The notes under the pieces are model-generated. The model had not been told where the DNA came from, did no database searches, and was given only the letters and a program-made list of their open reading frames with translations. Below, one piece after another: positions 1 to 9,727 of a stretch of DNA of 64,000 bases. Within the stretch, counting starts at the first letter, position 1; every line of letters starts with the position of its first letter. Source of the DNA: Nocardia arthritidis NBRC 100137 (GTDB taxonomy: Bacteria > Actinomycetota > Actinomycetes > Mycobacteriales > Mycobacteriaceae); NCBI RefSeq assembly GCF_001612765.1, contig NZ_BDBB01000026.1, positions 1 through 64,000 of the forward strand, written 5' to 3'. The position numbers were made by a program, and so were the translations under genes.

Positions 1-2879
1 TGGGGGCGATGGAGACCGCCGCCGCCGAACGCACCAGGGCCGAGCGGCTGTCCGAGCGCGCGAACGAGCTGCGTGACGCGGCCGCGGCAGAGGTGGCGCA
101 CGCCGAAGCGAAGGTCGCGTTGACCCGCTCCGAGGCCGCGGCCGCGTTGCGCGCCTGGTGGGACGAGCACAACGAGGTCTATACCCCGGTGCGCGCCGGT
201 CTTTTCGAGGCGCTGAACTCGGCTCTGGCCGAGGCCGGTTCGGATGCGCCGACCATCGGCGAGGTGCTGACCGAGCGCACCGAGCCGCTGCTGGAGGAGA
301 TCCGCGGCCGCCGCCAGGACGCACGCGCCCGCGTGGCCGCGGCCGCGGCGCGCGGCAGTGAGCTCAGCGCCGAACACGAACGGGTGACGGCCCGGCGAGA
401 CGACGCGCCACCGGCATTCGCGGGCCGCTGCGGCCGGACCGGCGACCGGCCCGGCGCCGCGCTGTGGCGGCTGGTGCGCTTCGCGGACGGCGTGACGCCC
501 GAGTCCGCGGCGGGCATCGAGGCCGCCCTGCACGCCGCGAACCTGCTGGATGCCTGGGTCTGCCCGGAGGGCGAGCTGCCGCCGGACTACGACTCCGATC
601 AGTTCCTGGTTCCGCTGCCCGCGCCGGAGCGCCCGAACGGTCGCACACTCGCCGACGTGCTGGTCATAGAGGACGATTCCGACACCCTGACGGTGCCGCG
701 CCAGGTCGTCGCCGACGTGCTCGCCTCCATCGCCCTGCACGAGGGAGCGGGCGAGCCGAGCGGGCCGGTGACGATCGGAGCGGACGGCGCGTTCCGGCAA
801 GGCGTGCAGATCGGCAGGCATCGCAAGACCGACGCCGAATTCATCGGCGCCACCGCGCGGGCCAGGCGCCGAGAGCTCCGCTCCGCGGAGTTGTCCGCAG
901 CTGTGGCGGCCGCGGAGGAGGACCGGCGCGCCGCCGAACAGCAGGAGGCCACCGCCACCGCCGAACTCGCGCGAATCTCCGCCGCCGCCAAAGCGCTTCC
1001 GCGCCCGACCACGGTGACCACGGCCTTGCGCGCGGTATCCGAGGCCGCGGGCGTGCTGCGATCACGGGCGGAGGCGGCCGCCCACGCCGAGCGAGATCTC
1101 GATCGAGCGATCGCGGAACTGTCCGCCGCGGACAAGAAGCTGCGCGCCGCCGCCACCACCCACCGCACGCCGCGCACCGCCCACGAGATCGATGCCCTCG
1201 CCGCCGCCATCCGGCACTTCGAGAACACCGGCACGGGACTGCTGCGGCTGCGCGGCGACCACGAACGGGAACGGGAGCGCGAACGCGAGGCCGCCGACCG
1301 CTTGACCGAGGCCACCGACCTGGCCGAGGCGTTCACGGAAGAGGCCGAGGCCGCGCGCACCGGCTACCTGGAACAACTGCGCAAGCTGGAGACCCTGCGC
1401 GATGCCCTCGGCGCGGGCGCGGCCGATATCGACCGCGAACTGGAACAGGCCCGGCAGCGGATCGAGGCGACCAAGTCCGAGCAGAAAGCCGCCCGCAAGG
1501 CCGCCAACCAGGCCATCGAGGCGGTCGGCGACGCCGAGGCCGCCTACCGGACCGCGCACGAATCCCTCGCCACCGCGCTCACCGAGGTGCTGGCGGAGGT
1601 TCGAGCTCTCGCGCCCTACGCCCAACCGGATCTGCTGAGGTTGCTCGGCGCGGCACCCGAGGGCCGCTGGCCCAGCAGCGACGCGGCGTGGTCGACGCCC
1701 GAGCAACTGCTGTACCGGATCTCGACGGCGGGACCGGAGGCAGCACCGCGCGTCCTGCCCGACGAAGTCGACGCGCTGTTCGACAGCCTCACCGCGGCGA
1801 CGGCGTCGGTGCGTGCGGGCGAGGCGACGCGCAAGTCCACGCGCACGGCGGTGACCGCGGCGTTGCAGGAATTCGACGCCGCCCTCGCCGGTTCGGGCCG
1901 CGACTACCGGCTGCAATGGGACGCCGCCGACGGCCTCACCGTCGTCCAGGTGCATGACGAGCACGGGGTCTCCGCGCTGGCCGACTTCGCCACCCGCATC
2001 GACGGCGCACGCCGTGACCAGGAACTTCTGCTGACCGACGCCGAGCGGCGCATCCTGGAGGATGCCTTGCTGACCGGCCTGGCCCAGCAGATCCACGAAC
2101 GCACGAGCGACGCACGCGATCTCATCGCCAGGATGGGCGCGGAGATGAAGCAGCGGCGGATGTCCTCGGGCAACACCATCGGCGTGCACTGGGTACTCGC
2201 CGACAGCCTGTCCGACGCGGCGCGGGCGATGTGCAAGCTGCTGGACCGGGATGCCTCGGCGCTGACGGCGGAGGACCTGGCGGCGGTCCGGGCCCACTTC
2301 GCCGCCGAGATCCGGGCCGCGCGGGCCGCGCATCCGGAACGCTCCTACCCCGAGATCCTGGCCGCGACGCTGGATTACCGCACCTGGCGGGTGTTCTCTT
2401 TCACGTTGATCTCCGCCGACGGCAGCGAGGACAAACTCACCGTGGCCAGGCACAGCGCGCTCTCGGGCGGGGAGCAGTCGGTGTCGTTGCACCTGCCGCT
2501 GTTCGCCGCGGCGCACGTCATGCTCGATTCGGCCGACCCGCAGGCCCCGCGCCTGCTGGCACTGGACGAGGCGTTCGCGGGCGTCGACGACAACGGCCGC
2601 AGTGAATTGCTCGGGTTGAGTGTGCAATTCGACCTCGATCTCTTCATGACCGGCTACGACCTGTGGATCACCTATCCGCACGTCCCGGCGTGCGCGCACT
2701 ACGACTTGGCGCACGCGGCGGCCGAGAACACCGTCAGCGCGACACTGCTGGTGTGGGACAGCGGCGACCTGCTCGCCGAACACGACGGAACGGACCTCAC
2801 CTCCGCGCTCGGCTCGCCCGATCGCCGCCGGGTACCCACCACGATCGAAGGCGGCCTGGAACTCACGCCGGTGACTTAG
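1..2879 (+). CDS. Wadjet-type SMC-like ATPase, TIGR02680 family (JetC-like), 5' end outside window
   Basis: This is the C-terminal part (at least 956 residues) of a long SMC/SbcC-like ATPase; the frame is open to the window edge, so the N-terminal Walker A lies upstream. Most of what is visible is Ala/Glu/Arg-rich coiled coil. Near the C-terminus are the ABC signature LSGGEQ (from about 2461) and a Walker B with catalytic Asp-Glu (LLALDEAF, about 2551-2574), followed by a D-loop-like GVDD. This order is typical of TIGR02680. That family travels with DUF2397, DUF2398 and DUF2399 proteins in one Wadjet version, a condensin-like system that cuts invading circular plasmids. No partner lies downstream: the next gene is an unrelated ArsR regulator on the other strand. 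The partners should therefore be to the left, outside this window. Family call sure; membership of an intact system is inference. Confidence 0.85.
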   Translation, partial: GAMETAAAERTRAERLSERANELRDAAAAEVAHAEAKVALTRSEAAAALRAWWDEHNEVYTPVRAGLFEALNSALAEAGSDAPTIGEVLTERTEPLLEEIRGRRQDARARVAAAAARGSELSAEHERVTARRDDAPPAFAGRCGRTGDRPGAALWRLVRFADGVTPESAAGIEAALHAANLLDAWVCPEGELPPDYDSDQFLVPLPAPERPNGRTLADVLVIEDDSDTLTVPRQVVADVLASIALHEGAGEPSGPVTIGADGAFRQGVQIGRHRKTDAEFIGATARARRRELRSAELSAAVAAAEEDRRAAEQQEATATAELARISAAAKALPRPTTVTTALRAVSEAAGVLRSRAEAAAHAERDLDRAIAELSAADKKLRAAATTHRTPRTAHEIDALAAAIRHFENTGTGLLRLRGDHEREREREREAADRLTEATDLAEAFTEEAEAARTGYLEQLRKLETLRDALGAGAADIDRELEQARQRIEATKSEQKAARKAANQAIEAVGDAEAAYRTAHESLATALTEVLAEVRALAPYAQPDLLRLLGAAPEGRWPSSDAAWSTPEQLLYRISTAGPEAAPRVLPDEVDALFDSLTAATASVRAGEATRKSTRTAVTAALQEFDAALAGSGRDYRLQWDAADGLTVVQVHDEHGVSALADFATRIDGARRDQELLLTDAERRILEDALLTGLAQQIHERTSDARDLIARMGAEMKQRRMSSGNTIGVHWVLADSLSDAARAMCKLLDRDASALTAEDLAAVRAHFAAEIRAARAAHPERSYPEILAATLDYRTWRVFSFTLISADGSEDKLTVARHSALSGGEQSVSLHLPLFAAAHVMLDSADPQAPRLLALDEAFAGVDDNGRSELLGLSVQFDLDLFMTGYDLWITYPHVPACAHYDLAHAAAENTVSATLLVWDSGDLLAEHDGTDLTSALGSPDRRRVPTTIEGGLELTPVT

Positions 2880-2918
2880 CTGTCCGGCATCACCGCGAGG
2901 CGGCGCGTCCGGCGGCGA

Positions 2919-3233
2919 TCAGACCGTTGTTTCGCGGCGGGCGGCGTCGAGCAAGGTGTCCAACAGGCCGGGAAAGCGGGCGTCCAGGTCGTCACGACGC
3001 AGGGACAGCAGCAGTTCCCGGCCGGAGGGCCGCTGCCAGATCACGCCGGCATCGCGCAGCACCCGCCAGTGGTGGGTCAGGTTCGACTTGGCGACGTCCG
3101 GCAGCACCGAGCCGCAGGTGTGCTCGCCGCCGTCGGCCAGTATCCGCACCACCCGCAGCCGCAGCGGATTGCCCAGGGCGGTGAGCACGTTCGTCAGCTG
3201 GATCTGCGCTCGCTCGGGGTGTGCCGCGATCAC
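2919..3233 (-). CDS. ArsR-family winged-helix repressor
   Basis: A protein of about 104 residues with the ArsR/SmtB-type winged helix: a helix with LGNPLRLRVVRIL, then a recognition-helix region with KSNLTHHWRVLRDAGVI, then a wing around a Ser-Gly-Arg-Glu turn. The open frame extends to a TTG at 3293, but that start would place the coding region over the palindromic control site, so the GTG at 3233 is preferred. The single Cys near HTCGS does not make an obvious metal site, so the inducer is unknown. It is divergent from the SDR gene at 3318, and the short shared promoter with a dyad suggests that it represses that gene and itself. No strong Shine-Dalgarno sequence was seen for the chosen start. 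Confidence 0.8.
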   Translation of the reverse strand: MIAAHPERAQIQLTNVLTALGNPLRLRVVRILADGGEHTCGSVLPDVAKSNLTHHWRVLRDAGVIWQRPSGRELLLSLRRDDLDARFPGLLDTLLDAARRETTV

Positions 3234-3261
3234 GCGAACCAGATTAGCGCGACAGTTGACA

Positions 3262-3276
3262 TACAGTCGAACTGTA
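3262..3276. promoter_or_regulatory. Perfect dyad between arsR-like gene and SDR (candidate operator)
   Basis: TACAGT-CGA-ACTGTA is a perfect 6+3+6 inverted repeat. It abuts a TTGACA hexamer (3256-3261) that could be the -35 element of the SDR promoter. A second, wider repeat, TGTAC-N10-GTACA, overlaps its right arm at 3273-3292. The position in the 80-bp divergent spacer fits an ArsR operator; this is inference. Confidence 0.6.
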
Positions 3277-3317
3277 CGTGAGTATTTGTACAATTAGATG
3301 ATATCTGGGAGGTTATC

Positions 3318-4088
3318 ATGGGCGCCGGCATCGATCGATTCGACGGCAAGATCGCCTTGATCACCGGTGGATCGAGCGGCATGGGCCTGGCCACCGCACG
3401 ACGCCTTCTCACCGAAGGCGCGCACGTCGTCATCACCGGCCGCGACAAGGGCCGCCTCGACGCCGCGGCCGCGGAACTCGATGACGCCGACCGCGTTCTC
3501 GCGGTGGCCGGTGACGCGGCCGACCTCGGTGATCTCGACACACTGGTCTCGGCCGTGGCGCAACGGCACGGACGGCTGGACGTCGTGTTCGCGAACGCGG
3601 GCATCGCGGCGTTCCAGCCGACCGAGACCATCACCGAAGCCGAGTTCGACCGCGTGGTGGACACCAACTTCAAAGGGGTGTTCTTCACTATCCAGAAGAC
3701 CCTCCCCCTGGTGGCGGAGCACGGGGCGATCATCGTCAACGCCTCCTGGGCGCTGCATCGCGGGGTCCCCGGAGCGTCCCTCTACTCGGCGACCAAGGCG
3801 GCCGTGCACAACTTGGCGCGCAGCCTCGCCGCCGAACTGGCGCCGCGAGGCATCCGGGTGAACTCCGTCAGTCCCGGCTACATCGCGACGCCGTCGTTCC
3901 GCGCGAACGTCTCCGCCGAGGCGCAGGCCGCGATCAGTGCCACGGTGGCGGCGGGGCGCGTCGGCACCGCCGAGAACGTGGCCGACGCCGTCGCCTTCCT
4001 CGCGTCCGGCGAGGCGTCCTATATCAACGGGCAGGACCTGCTCGTCGACGGAGGCCTGATCACCGCTATCCCCGACCCGATGGTCTAA
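3318..4088 (+). CDS. SDR-family NAD(P)-dependent oxidoreductase
   Basis: A 256-residue classical short-chain dehydrogenase/reductase. It has the Rossmann motif TGGSSGMGLA near residue 17, NAG after the fourth strand, the catalytic Tyr/Lys pair in YSATKAA, and a C-terminal YINGQDLLVDGG typical of the family. The length is normal. The ATG has a good ribosome site, GGGAGG at 3307-3312. The substrate cannot be told from sequence; similar proteins reduce small ketones or quinones. Divergence from an ArsR regulator across a dyad suggests single-gene control by that regulator, perhaps in response to an electrophile or oxidant (inference). Confidence 0.85.
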   Translation: MGAGIDRFDGKIALITGGSSGMGLATARRLLTEGAHVVITGRDKGRLDAAAAELDDADRVLAVAGDAADLGDLDTLVSAVAQRHGRLDVVFANAGIAAFQPTETITEAEFDRVVDTNFKGVFFTIQKTLPLVAEHGAIIVNASWALHRGVPGASLYSATKAAVHNLARSLAAELAPRGIRVNSVSPGYIATPSFRANVSAEAQAAISATVAAGRVGTAENVADAVAFLASGEASYINGQDLLVDGGLITAIPDPMV

Positions 4089-4183
4089 CGTGCGGCCGGC
4101 CGGTGATGTCAGCGCGCTCTCGCGACGGGCGTCATCGGCGGGAAGCCTCGCCCGACACGGTGGCCGATGGTGAACCTCGCCGA

Positions 4184-4705
4184 TTACCGCACGCTCGCGT
4201 CGGGCAGCATGGGCGGGCACGGCGTGCCGGGCACGGTTTGCAACTCGAAGTGCCAATACTCGTTCTCGAACGTCCGACACAGCCCCCACCGGTAGCCGTT
4301 CATCTCGAGCCACCGCGCACCCTGCTGCGGACCGACGTCGATGGCCTGTCCGGAGACGTGGGTGGACTCCTCCGGCGGCAGCACCCACCGGCGCGCGTTG
4401 TCCGGACCGTAGGTCGCCACGCCGTTCTCCCACAGCGCCTGCTGCTCGGCGGGCGTCCGATATCCGGACGTGATGGACAGGGGCACACCCTGCGCGTGCG
4501 CCTCGTGTTCGGCGAGGGTGTACGCGAGCGCCAGCGGGGGATCGAGCCCGTCGGTCCCGGCCGCCGACCCGACCGACCCTCGCTGCTCGATGACGGCGGT
4601 GTCGGCCTGTGCCTGCCCCGCCTGCGCACCGGTCGCGACCAGCGCGGGTAGCGCCACCGATAGACCCATCAGCATCCGACTCCGCCCAGCGATCCCAAGC
4701 ACCAT
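4184..4705 (-). CDS. Secreted M15-family D-Ala-D-Ala carboxypeptidase-like protein
   Basis: A 173-residue exported protein. The N-terminus carries basic residues, a hydrophobic stretch (LMGLSVALPALVATGAQA) and an Ala-rich cleavage region. The mature part has the M15 (VanY/DacB-like) signature: SGYRTPAEQQALW, then THVSGQAIDV supplying the zinc His and Asp, and EYWHFEL supplying the second zinc His. Such enzymes trim stem peptides of peptidoglycan outside the membrane. It is a single-domain, short member with no cell-wall binding module. It is convergent with the SDR gene and has about 750 bp of gene-free DNA upstream. An endolysin-type or D,D-dipeptidase activity is also possible. Confidence 0.85.
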   Translation of the reverse strand: MVLGIAGRSRMLMGLSVALPALVATGAQAGQAQADTAVIEQRGSVGSAAGTDGLDPPLALAYTLAEHEAHAQGVPLSITSGYRTPAEQQALWENGVATYGPDNARRWVLPPEESTHVSGQAIDVGPQQGARWLEMNGYRWGLCRTFENEYWHFELQTVPGTPCPPMLPDASVR

Positions 4706-5462
4706 GCGCCGATGCTATCGCCTGCGGTCACCTATGCCGGGTATGCCCCGATCGCCGGGATGGCTTCGTGCGGCAGGGACGACCACATCGAGGGTCGCGA
4801 CCCGAGGTGGGTCAGCGACACCTTCCCCACCCGCGGGCAAGAACCCCTCTTCGCGGCGAGTCGGCATTCGTCGCGAATACGCGACACACCCAGCTTCCCC
4901 GGTGCCAGATCGCTCCACATGCGCATGTCCGCCGTGTGGACAACTTTCAGCGAATTCCACAGAAAACTCCACACCTTGGGATAATAGTAATCTGATATGT
5001 CCGTTATGCGCCCAATCAGCCTCAGTTGGCAAACATTTCGCCCGGCTTGGAAGACTCACTGTCCACAATCTATTCCAGTGTTGTGGATCACATTCGCTCG
5101 ACGAGCGCTACCGCACCCGAATTGCCGGAATCCGTGGGAGTTTCGAGTGATTTGCGCCGTCTTGTGGTCGACGGGTCGCCGAGTTCCGGCCATGGAAAGG
5201 AACTTTCGCGAAGCGATGCGTCCCTTTCGGCCCGTATGTCGCGCCTCCGCCGGTGCCGAACTCCTTCACCCGGCAACCCACTCCGTGCGGTCGCCGGCAT
5301 CCCGCGCGCGGCGAACACCACTGCGCCGCAAGCACAGTGCGGGCGGCTGTCGACTCCTGTCGTCAGCCGCCCGCGAATCGGTGGGTCATATCCAGTTGTC
5401 GGGAATTTCACATTCCCTCCCCAGCTATGTGGAGACCGAGTGCCTCGGACACTCCGGCCGGA
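4706..5462. other. Gene-free stretch of about 750 bp, AT-richer in the middle
   Basis: No reading frame here resembles a known protein. The longest ones (for example 5026-5553 on the plus strand) begin with weak starts, run into the antisense of the next gene and lack the codon bias of the neighbours. The part from about 4930 to 5170 is clearly AT-richer than its surroundings and carries the DnaA-box-like cluster listed separately. The rest could be decayed coding sequence, but no parent gene was recognised. Confidence 0.5.
4935..5090. promoter_or_regulatory. Cluster of DnaA-box-like nonamers around an AT-rich core
   Basis: TGTGGACAA at 4935-4943 is the exact complement of the high-GC-actinobacterial DnaA box TTGTCCACA. 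CTGTCCACA at 5059-5067 and the complement of TGATCCACA at 5082-5090 each differ by one base from a consensus box (TTGTCCACA or TTATCCACA). Between them lies the AT-rich segment GGATAATAGTAATCTGATAT (about 4979-4998). No dnaA, dnaN or rep gene is nearby, so this is not evidently oriC; a DnaA-titrating or regulatory locus is a guess. Confidence 0.4.
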
Positions 5463-5927
5463 TCACGCGTGCGGCGGACTGTTCAGCGCGCCCGAATACC
5501 ACGGCGGCGCGGCCATCCGCACGACTCCTCGGCGAATCGACTCCGCCGCTTGACTGTTACGCGCGATCCGTTCCAGGATCTCGCCGTCGTGCGCCCGGGC
5601 GTACGCCAGCGCCAGCCTGATCTTGCTCGTGTCCAGATTCGACTTCGCGCTGAGCACAGCGATCCGGCGTTCCGCGGGGCCGCCCAATTCGCGCAGGCGG
5701 GCAACGACTTCCCAGATCTCCGGACCCGCGGCCAGCGCGGCGCGGCGATCGTCGAGCGGACCACGGAAGACGATTCCGGGGTGTTCGAGTTGGTCGACGC
5801 CCTCCCGGATCAGCCGGTCGAGCAGGGCGGTACAGCTGGTTCCCTCTCGGGCAGCGCGATCGGCCAACCGGAGGGCGGCCGACTCGGTGATACACAACGC
5901 CGTCGGTACTGGTCTGGACGTGCTCAT
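5463..5927 (-). CDS. Antitoxin-like protein, ribbon-helix-helix plus DUF433-like C-terminus
   Basis: A 154-residue protein with a good GAGGAG ribosome site before its ATG. Residues 1-50 look like a ribbon-helix-helix segment (ITESAALRLADRAAREG, then LLDRLIREGV). The middle (HPGIVFRGP... AALAAGPEIWEVV) and the end (KIRLALAYARAHDGEI) follow the pattern of the actinobacterial CopG/DUF433-like antitoxins. In known loci the next gene downstream encodes a PIN-like (often DUF5615) toxin. Here the downstream side (below 5462) holds no such gene. It is therefore an orphan antitoxin, a relic of a lost pair, or a stand-alone regulator. Family call is moderate; function is inference. Confidence 0.65.
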   Translation of the reverse strand: MSTSRPVPTALCITESAALRLADRAAREGTSCTALLDRLIREGVDQLEHPGIVFRGPLDDRRAALAAGPEIWEVVARLRELGGPAERRIAVLSAKSNLDTSKIRLALAYARAHDGEILERIARNSQAAESIRRGVVRMAAPPWYSGALNSPPHA

Positions 5928-6067
5928 AGCTCTCCTCGACCTGCATCGGTGCCGGAATCAACGGTGTACTTCGCTAAGCGTGCCCGCTGCGGCGATGCCG
6001 AGAACCCGGTGATCGGCAGGACATCGGCGTGTCCGCGGCCTGCCGCATTCGGGTCGAGAGGGAGAAG

Positions 6068-7744
<1,677 letters not shown>

Positions 7745-7837
7745 CAGTCGCACTCCTTTGCATGGGCCCGGATGCCATGAACGGCCGGGCTGGTCACGAG
7801 CACAGCGAGCCTAGCCACCACCGCGCACCCCACCGCC

Positions 7838-7889
7838 GGTTAGGCAACCCTATCTCGGACAGTTGCCCGAAAAGGTTGCACGTTCAACC
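7838..7889. promoter_or_regulatory. Two GGTT/AACC dyads between fumarase and MarR genes
   Basis: GGTT-AGGC-AACC (7838-7849) and GGTTGCACGTTCAACC (7874-7889, seven of eight half-site positions symmetric) lie in the divergent spacer. Sites with TTG..CAA symmetry suit MarR-family dimers, and the neighbouring regulator starts at 8020. Joint control of the MarR gene and the fumarase is possible but untested. Confidence 0.5.
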
Positions 7890-8019
7890 CCGGTGATGCT
7901 ACCTCTCGTCTGGTGAGAATGCGCCCGGGCGCCCGAGCCCGGACGCGCGCAGACCGTTCGCGCGCCGCATGTCGCGACGCGCCACGATCTCGAGACACAT
8001 CAGAGTTTGGAGCGCTATC

Positions 8020-8490
8020 GTGACCGATCCCCGTTGGCTCGATGACGTCGAGATGCGCGCCTGGTTGGGTTTCGTGCGCACCCGCGACCTCATCGCCGCG
8101 GCGGTCGGGCGGGATTCCACCAAGGAGTCCGACCTCACCTACGTCGAGTACTCGGTGCTGGCCTATCTGGCCGAGTCGCCGGACCATCGGCTCACCTTCG
8201 CCGACCTCGCGGCCGCACTCGAATGGTCGCAGAGCAGGCTCTCCCACCAGATCACCCGGATGGAGAAGCGGGAGCTGGTCGTGCGCGAGCCGATCCCCGA
8301 CGACGCCCGCCGCACCGCCGCCAAGCTCACGCCGCGCGGCGCCGACGTGCTGACCGGCGCTGCGCCCGCGCACGTACAGAGCGTGCGCAGGCACATGATC
8401 GACATCCTCGACCGCCAGCAACTGGCCGCCTTGGCCGATATCTACGACACCTTGCTCGCGCATCACCGGCGATCGGCGGCAGAGAGCTGA
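8020..8490 (+). CDS. MarR-family transcriptional regulator
   Basis: A protein of about 156 residues with the MarR winged helix: LTYVEYSVLAYLAESP, LTFADLAAAL, the recognition helix WSQSRLSHQITRMEKREL, and the Asp-Asp-Arg-Arg wing (PDDARRTAAKLT). The GTG at 8020 follows GGAG (8009-8012) and is preferred over earlier in-frame starts. Such proteins are dimeric repressors released by small aromatic or oxidising ligands. The gene ends four bases before the convergent mftD stop, and its upstream dyads are likely autoregulatory sites. The ligand is unknown. Confidence 0.85.
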   Translation: MTDPRWLDDVEMRAWLGFVRTRDLIAAAVGRDSTKESDLTYVEYSVLAYLAESPDHRLTFADLAAALEWSQSRLSHQITRMEKRELVVREPIPDDARRTAAKLTPRGADVLTGAAPAHVQSVRRHMIDILDRQQLAALADIYDTLLAHHRRSAAES

Positions 8491-8494
8491 CCGC

Positions 8495-9727
8495 TCAGGC
8501 GGGCGTGCCCGCCGTCGTCGCGTGATCGGCCGGAGCGCTTGCCGCGGCGGTGGTTTCGGGCAGCCCGAGCGCGCGCTCGAAACCGGCGGGCACCACCACG
8601 TCCGAGCGATCCAGCTCGGTGACGCGCGTCTTGCGCAGACCCAGCAGCGCCGAATCGATGCCGCCGCGCAGGATGTCCAGCACGTTCTCCACACCGGCCT
8701 GCCCGTTGGCGGCCAGCCCCCACAGGTAGGCGCGCCCGATCAGTACCGCCCGCGCACCCAGCGCAACGGCCTTCACCACGTCGCTGCCCCGCCGGATGCC
8801 GCCGTCGAGCAGCACCTCGACCTGCGAGCCCACCGCGTCCGCCAGCACCGGCAGCGCGCGGATCGCGGCCGGGGTGCCGTCGAGATTGTTGCCGCCGTGG
8901 TTGGACACCGAGATCGCCGCCACACCCGCGTCGACCGCGCGCAGCGCGTCGTCGACCCGCATGACGCCCTTGAGCAGCACCGGGCCCTCCCACTGCTCGC
9001 AGATCCACCGCACATCGGACCAATCCGGCGCGGGCGTGCCCATCCACTCACCGTAGGCGCCGAAGAAACCCGGCGCCGCGGCGCCGCCGATGGCCATGTT
9101 CGGCGCGGTCAGGTCCGGAATGCTGCCCGACCGCGCATAGGTCGCCAGCCAGCGCGGACGCGCCAGGGTCTGCGGCGCGAACTTCAGCATCGTGCGCAGG
9201 TCCAGCTTCTCCGGGATGACCGGGCTGCCCCAGTCCCGCCCGTGCGAGAACGACCAGTCCAGCGTCAGGATCAACCCGACCGCCCCGGCCCGCTTCGCCC
9301 GGTCCATCCGCTGCAGGATCTCGTCCTTGCCGCCGCACCAGTACAACTGGAAGAACGTGGCCGGATTGGCCGCGATCACCTCTTCGATCGGCTTGCTGGC
9401 GAACGAGCTCAAGCCCATCGCGATGCCCCGCGCCGCCGCCGCCCTGGCGACGGCGACCTCACCGTCGGGGTGCACCGCCTGCACGCCCGTCGGCGAGATC
9501 AGCACCGGCATCGAAAGCTGCTGCCCCAGTACCGTCGTGGACTGATCGCGCTCGCCGATCGGCCCGGCCACGTGCGGCGCGAAACCCAGTTCGGCGAAGG
9601 CCCGCTGATTGTCCTCGATGGTCTGGCCGCGCTCGGAGCCTGCGATCAACGCGCCGTACACCGATTTCGGCAGACGCTTCTTCGCCCGCCGCTGCGCTTC
9701 GGCGACGGTCTCGAACCACGGATTCAT
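8495..9727 (-). CDS. mftD: Pre-mycofactocin synthase MftD (FMN-dependent, LldD-like)
   Basis: A 410-residue protein of the FMN-dependent alpha-hydroxyacid dehydrogenase family. It matches the mycofactocin subfamily closely: start region WFETVAEAQRRAKKRLPKSV, SPTGVQAVHPDGEVAVARAA, and the catalytic block VSNHGGNNLDGTPA followed by VEVLLDGGIRRGSDVVKA. MftD oxidatively deaminates the AHDP ring to make the redox-active alpha-keto amide of pre-mycofactocin. The start ATG overlaps the stop of mftE as ATGA, with GGAAAGGA upstream, so the two are translationally coupled. A much longer frame continues upstream through mftE but is only a shadow. The usual partners mftA, mftB, mftC and mftF are not next to it. 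Confidence 0.92.
   Translation of the reverse strand: MNPWFETVAEAQRRAKKRLPKSVYGALIAGSERGQTIEDNQRAFAELGFAPHVAGPIGERDQSTTVLGQQLSMPVLISPTGVQAVHPDGEVAVARAAAARGIAMGLSSFASKPIEEVIAANPATFFQLYWCGGKDEILQRMDRAKRAGAVGLILTLDWSFSHGRDWGSPVIPEKLDLRTMLKFAPQTLARPRWLATYARSGSIPDLTAPNMAIGGAAAPGFFGAYGEWMGTPAPDWSDVRWICEQWEGPVLLKGVMRVDDALRAVDAGVAAISVSNHGGNNLDGTPAAIRALPVLADAVGSQVEVLLDGGIRRGSDVVKAVALGARAVLIGRAYLWGLAANGQAGVENVLDILRGGIDSALLGLRKTRVTELDRSDVVVPAGFERALGLPETTAAASAPADHATTAGTPA

Noticed and set aside
1062..2783. A 573-codon open frame antisense to the SMC-like gene
   Set aside because: It mirrors the high-GC codon pattern of the real gene and has no family features; typical of antisense frames in GC-rich DNA.
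5026..5553. Plus-strand frame of 175 codons in the gene-free stretch
   Set aside because: TTG start, weak codon bias, overlaps the antitoxin-like gene in antisense and resembles no family.
7840..7858. IdeR/DtxR iron-box-like sequence (TTAGG... CCTA) near fumarase
   Set aside because: Only about 11 of 19 positions fit the consensus and the right half is poor; the dyads fit MarR sites better.
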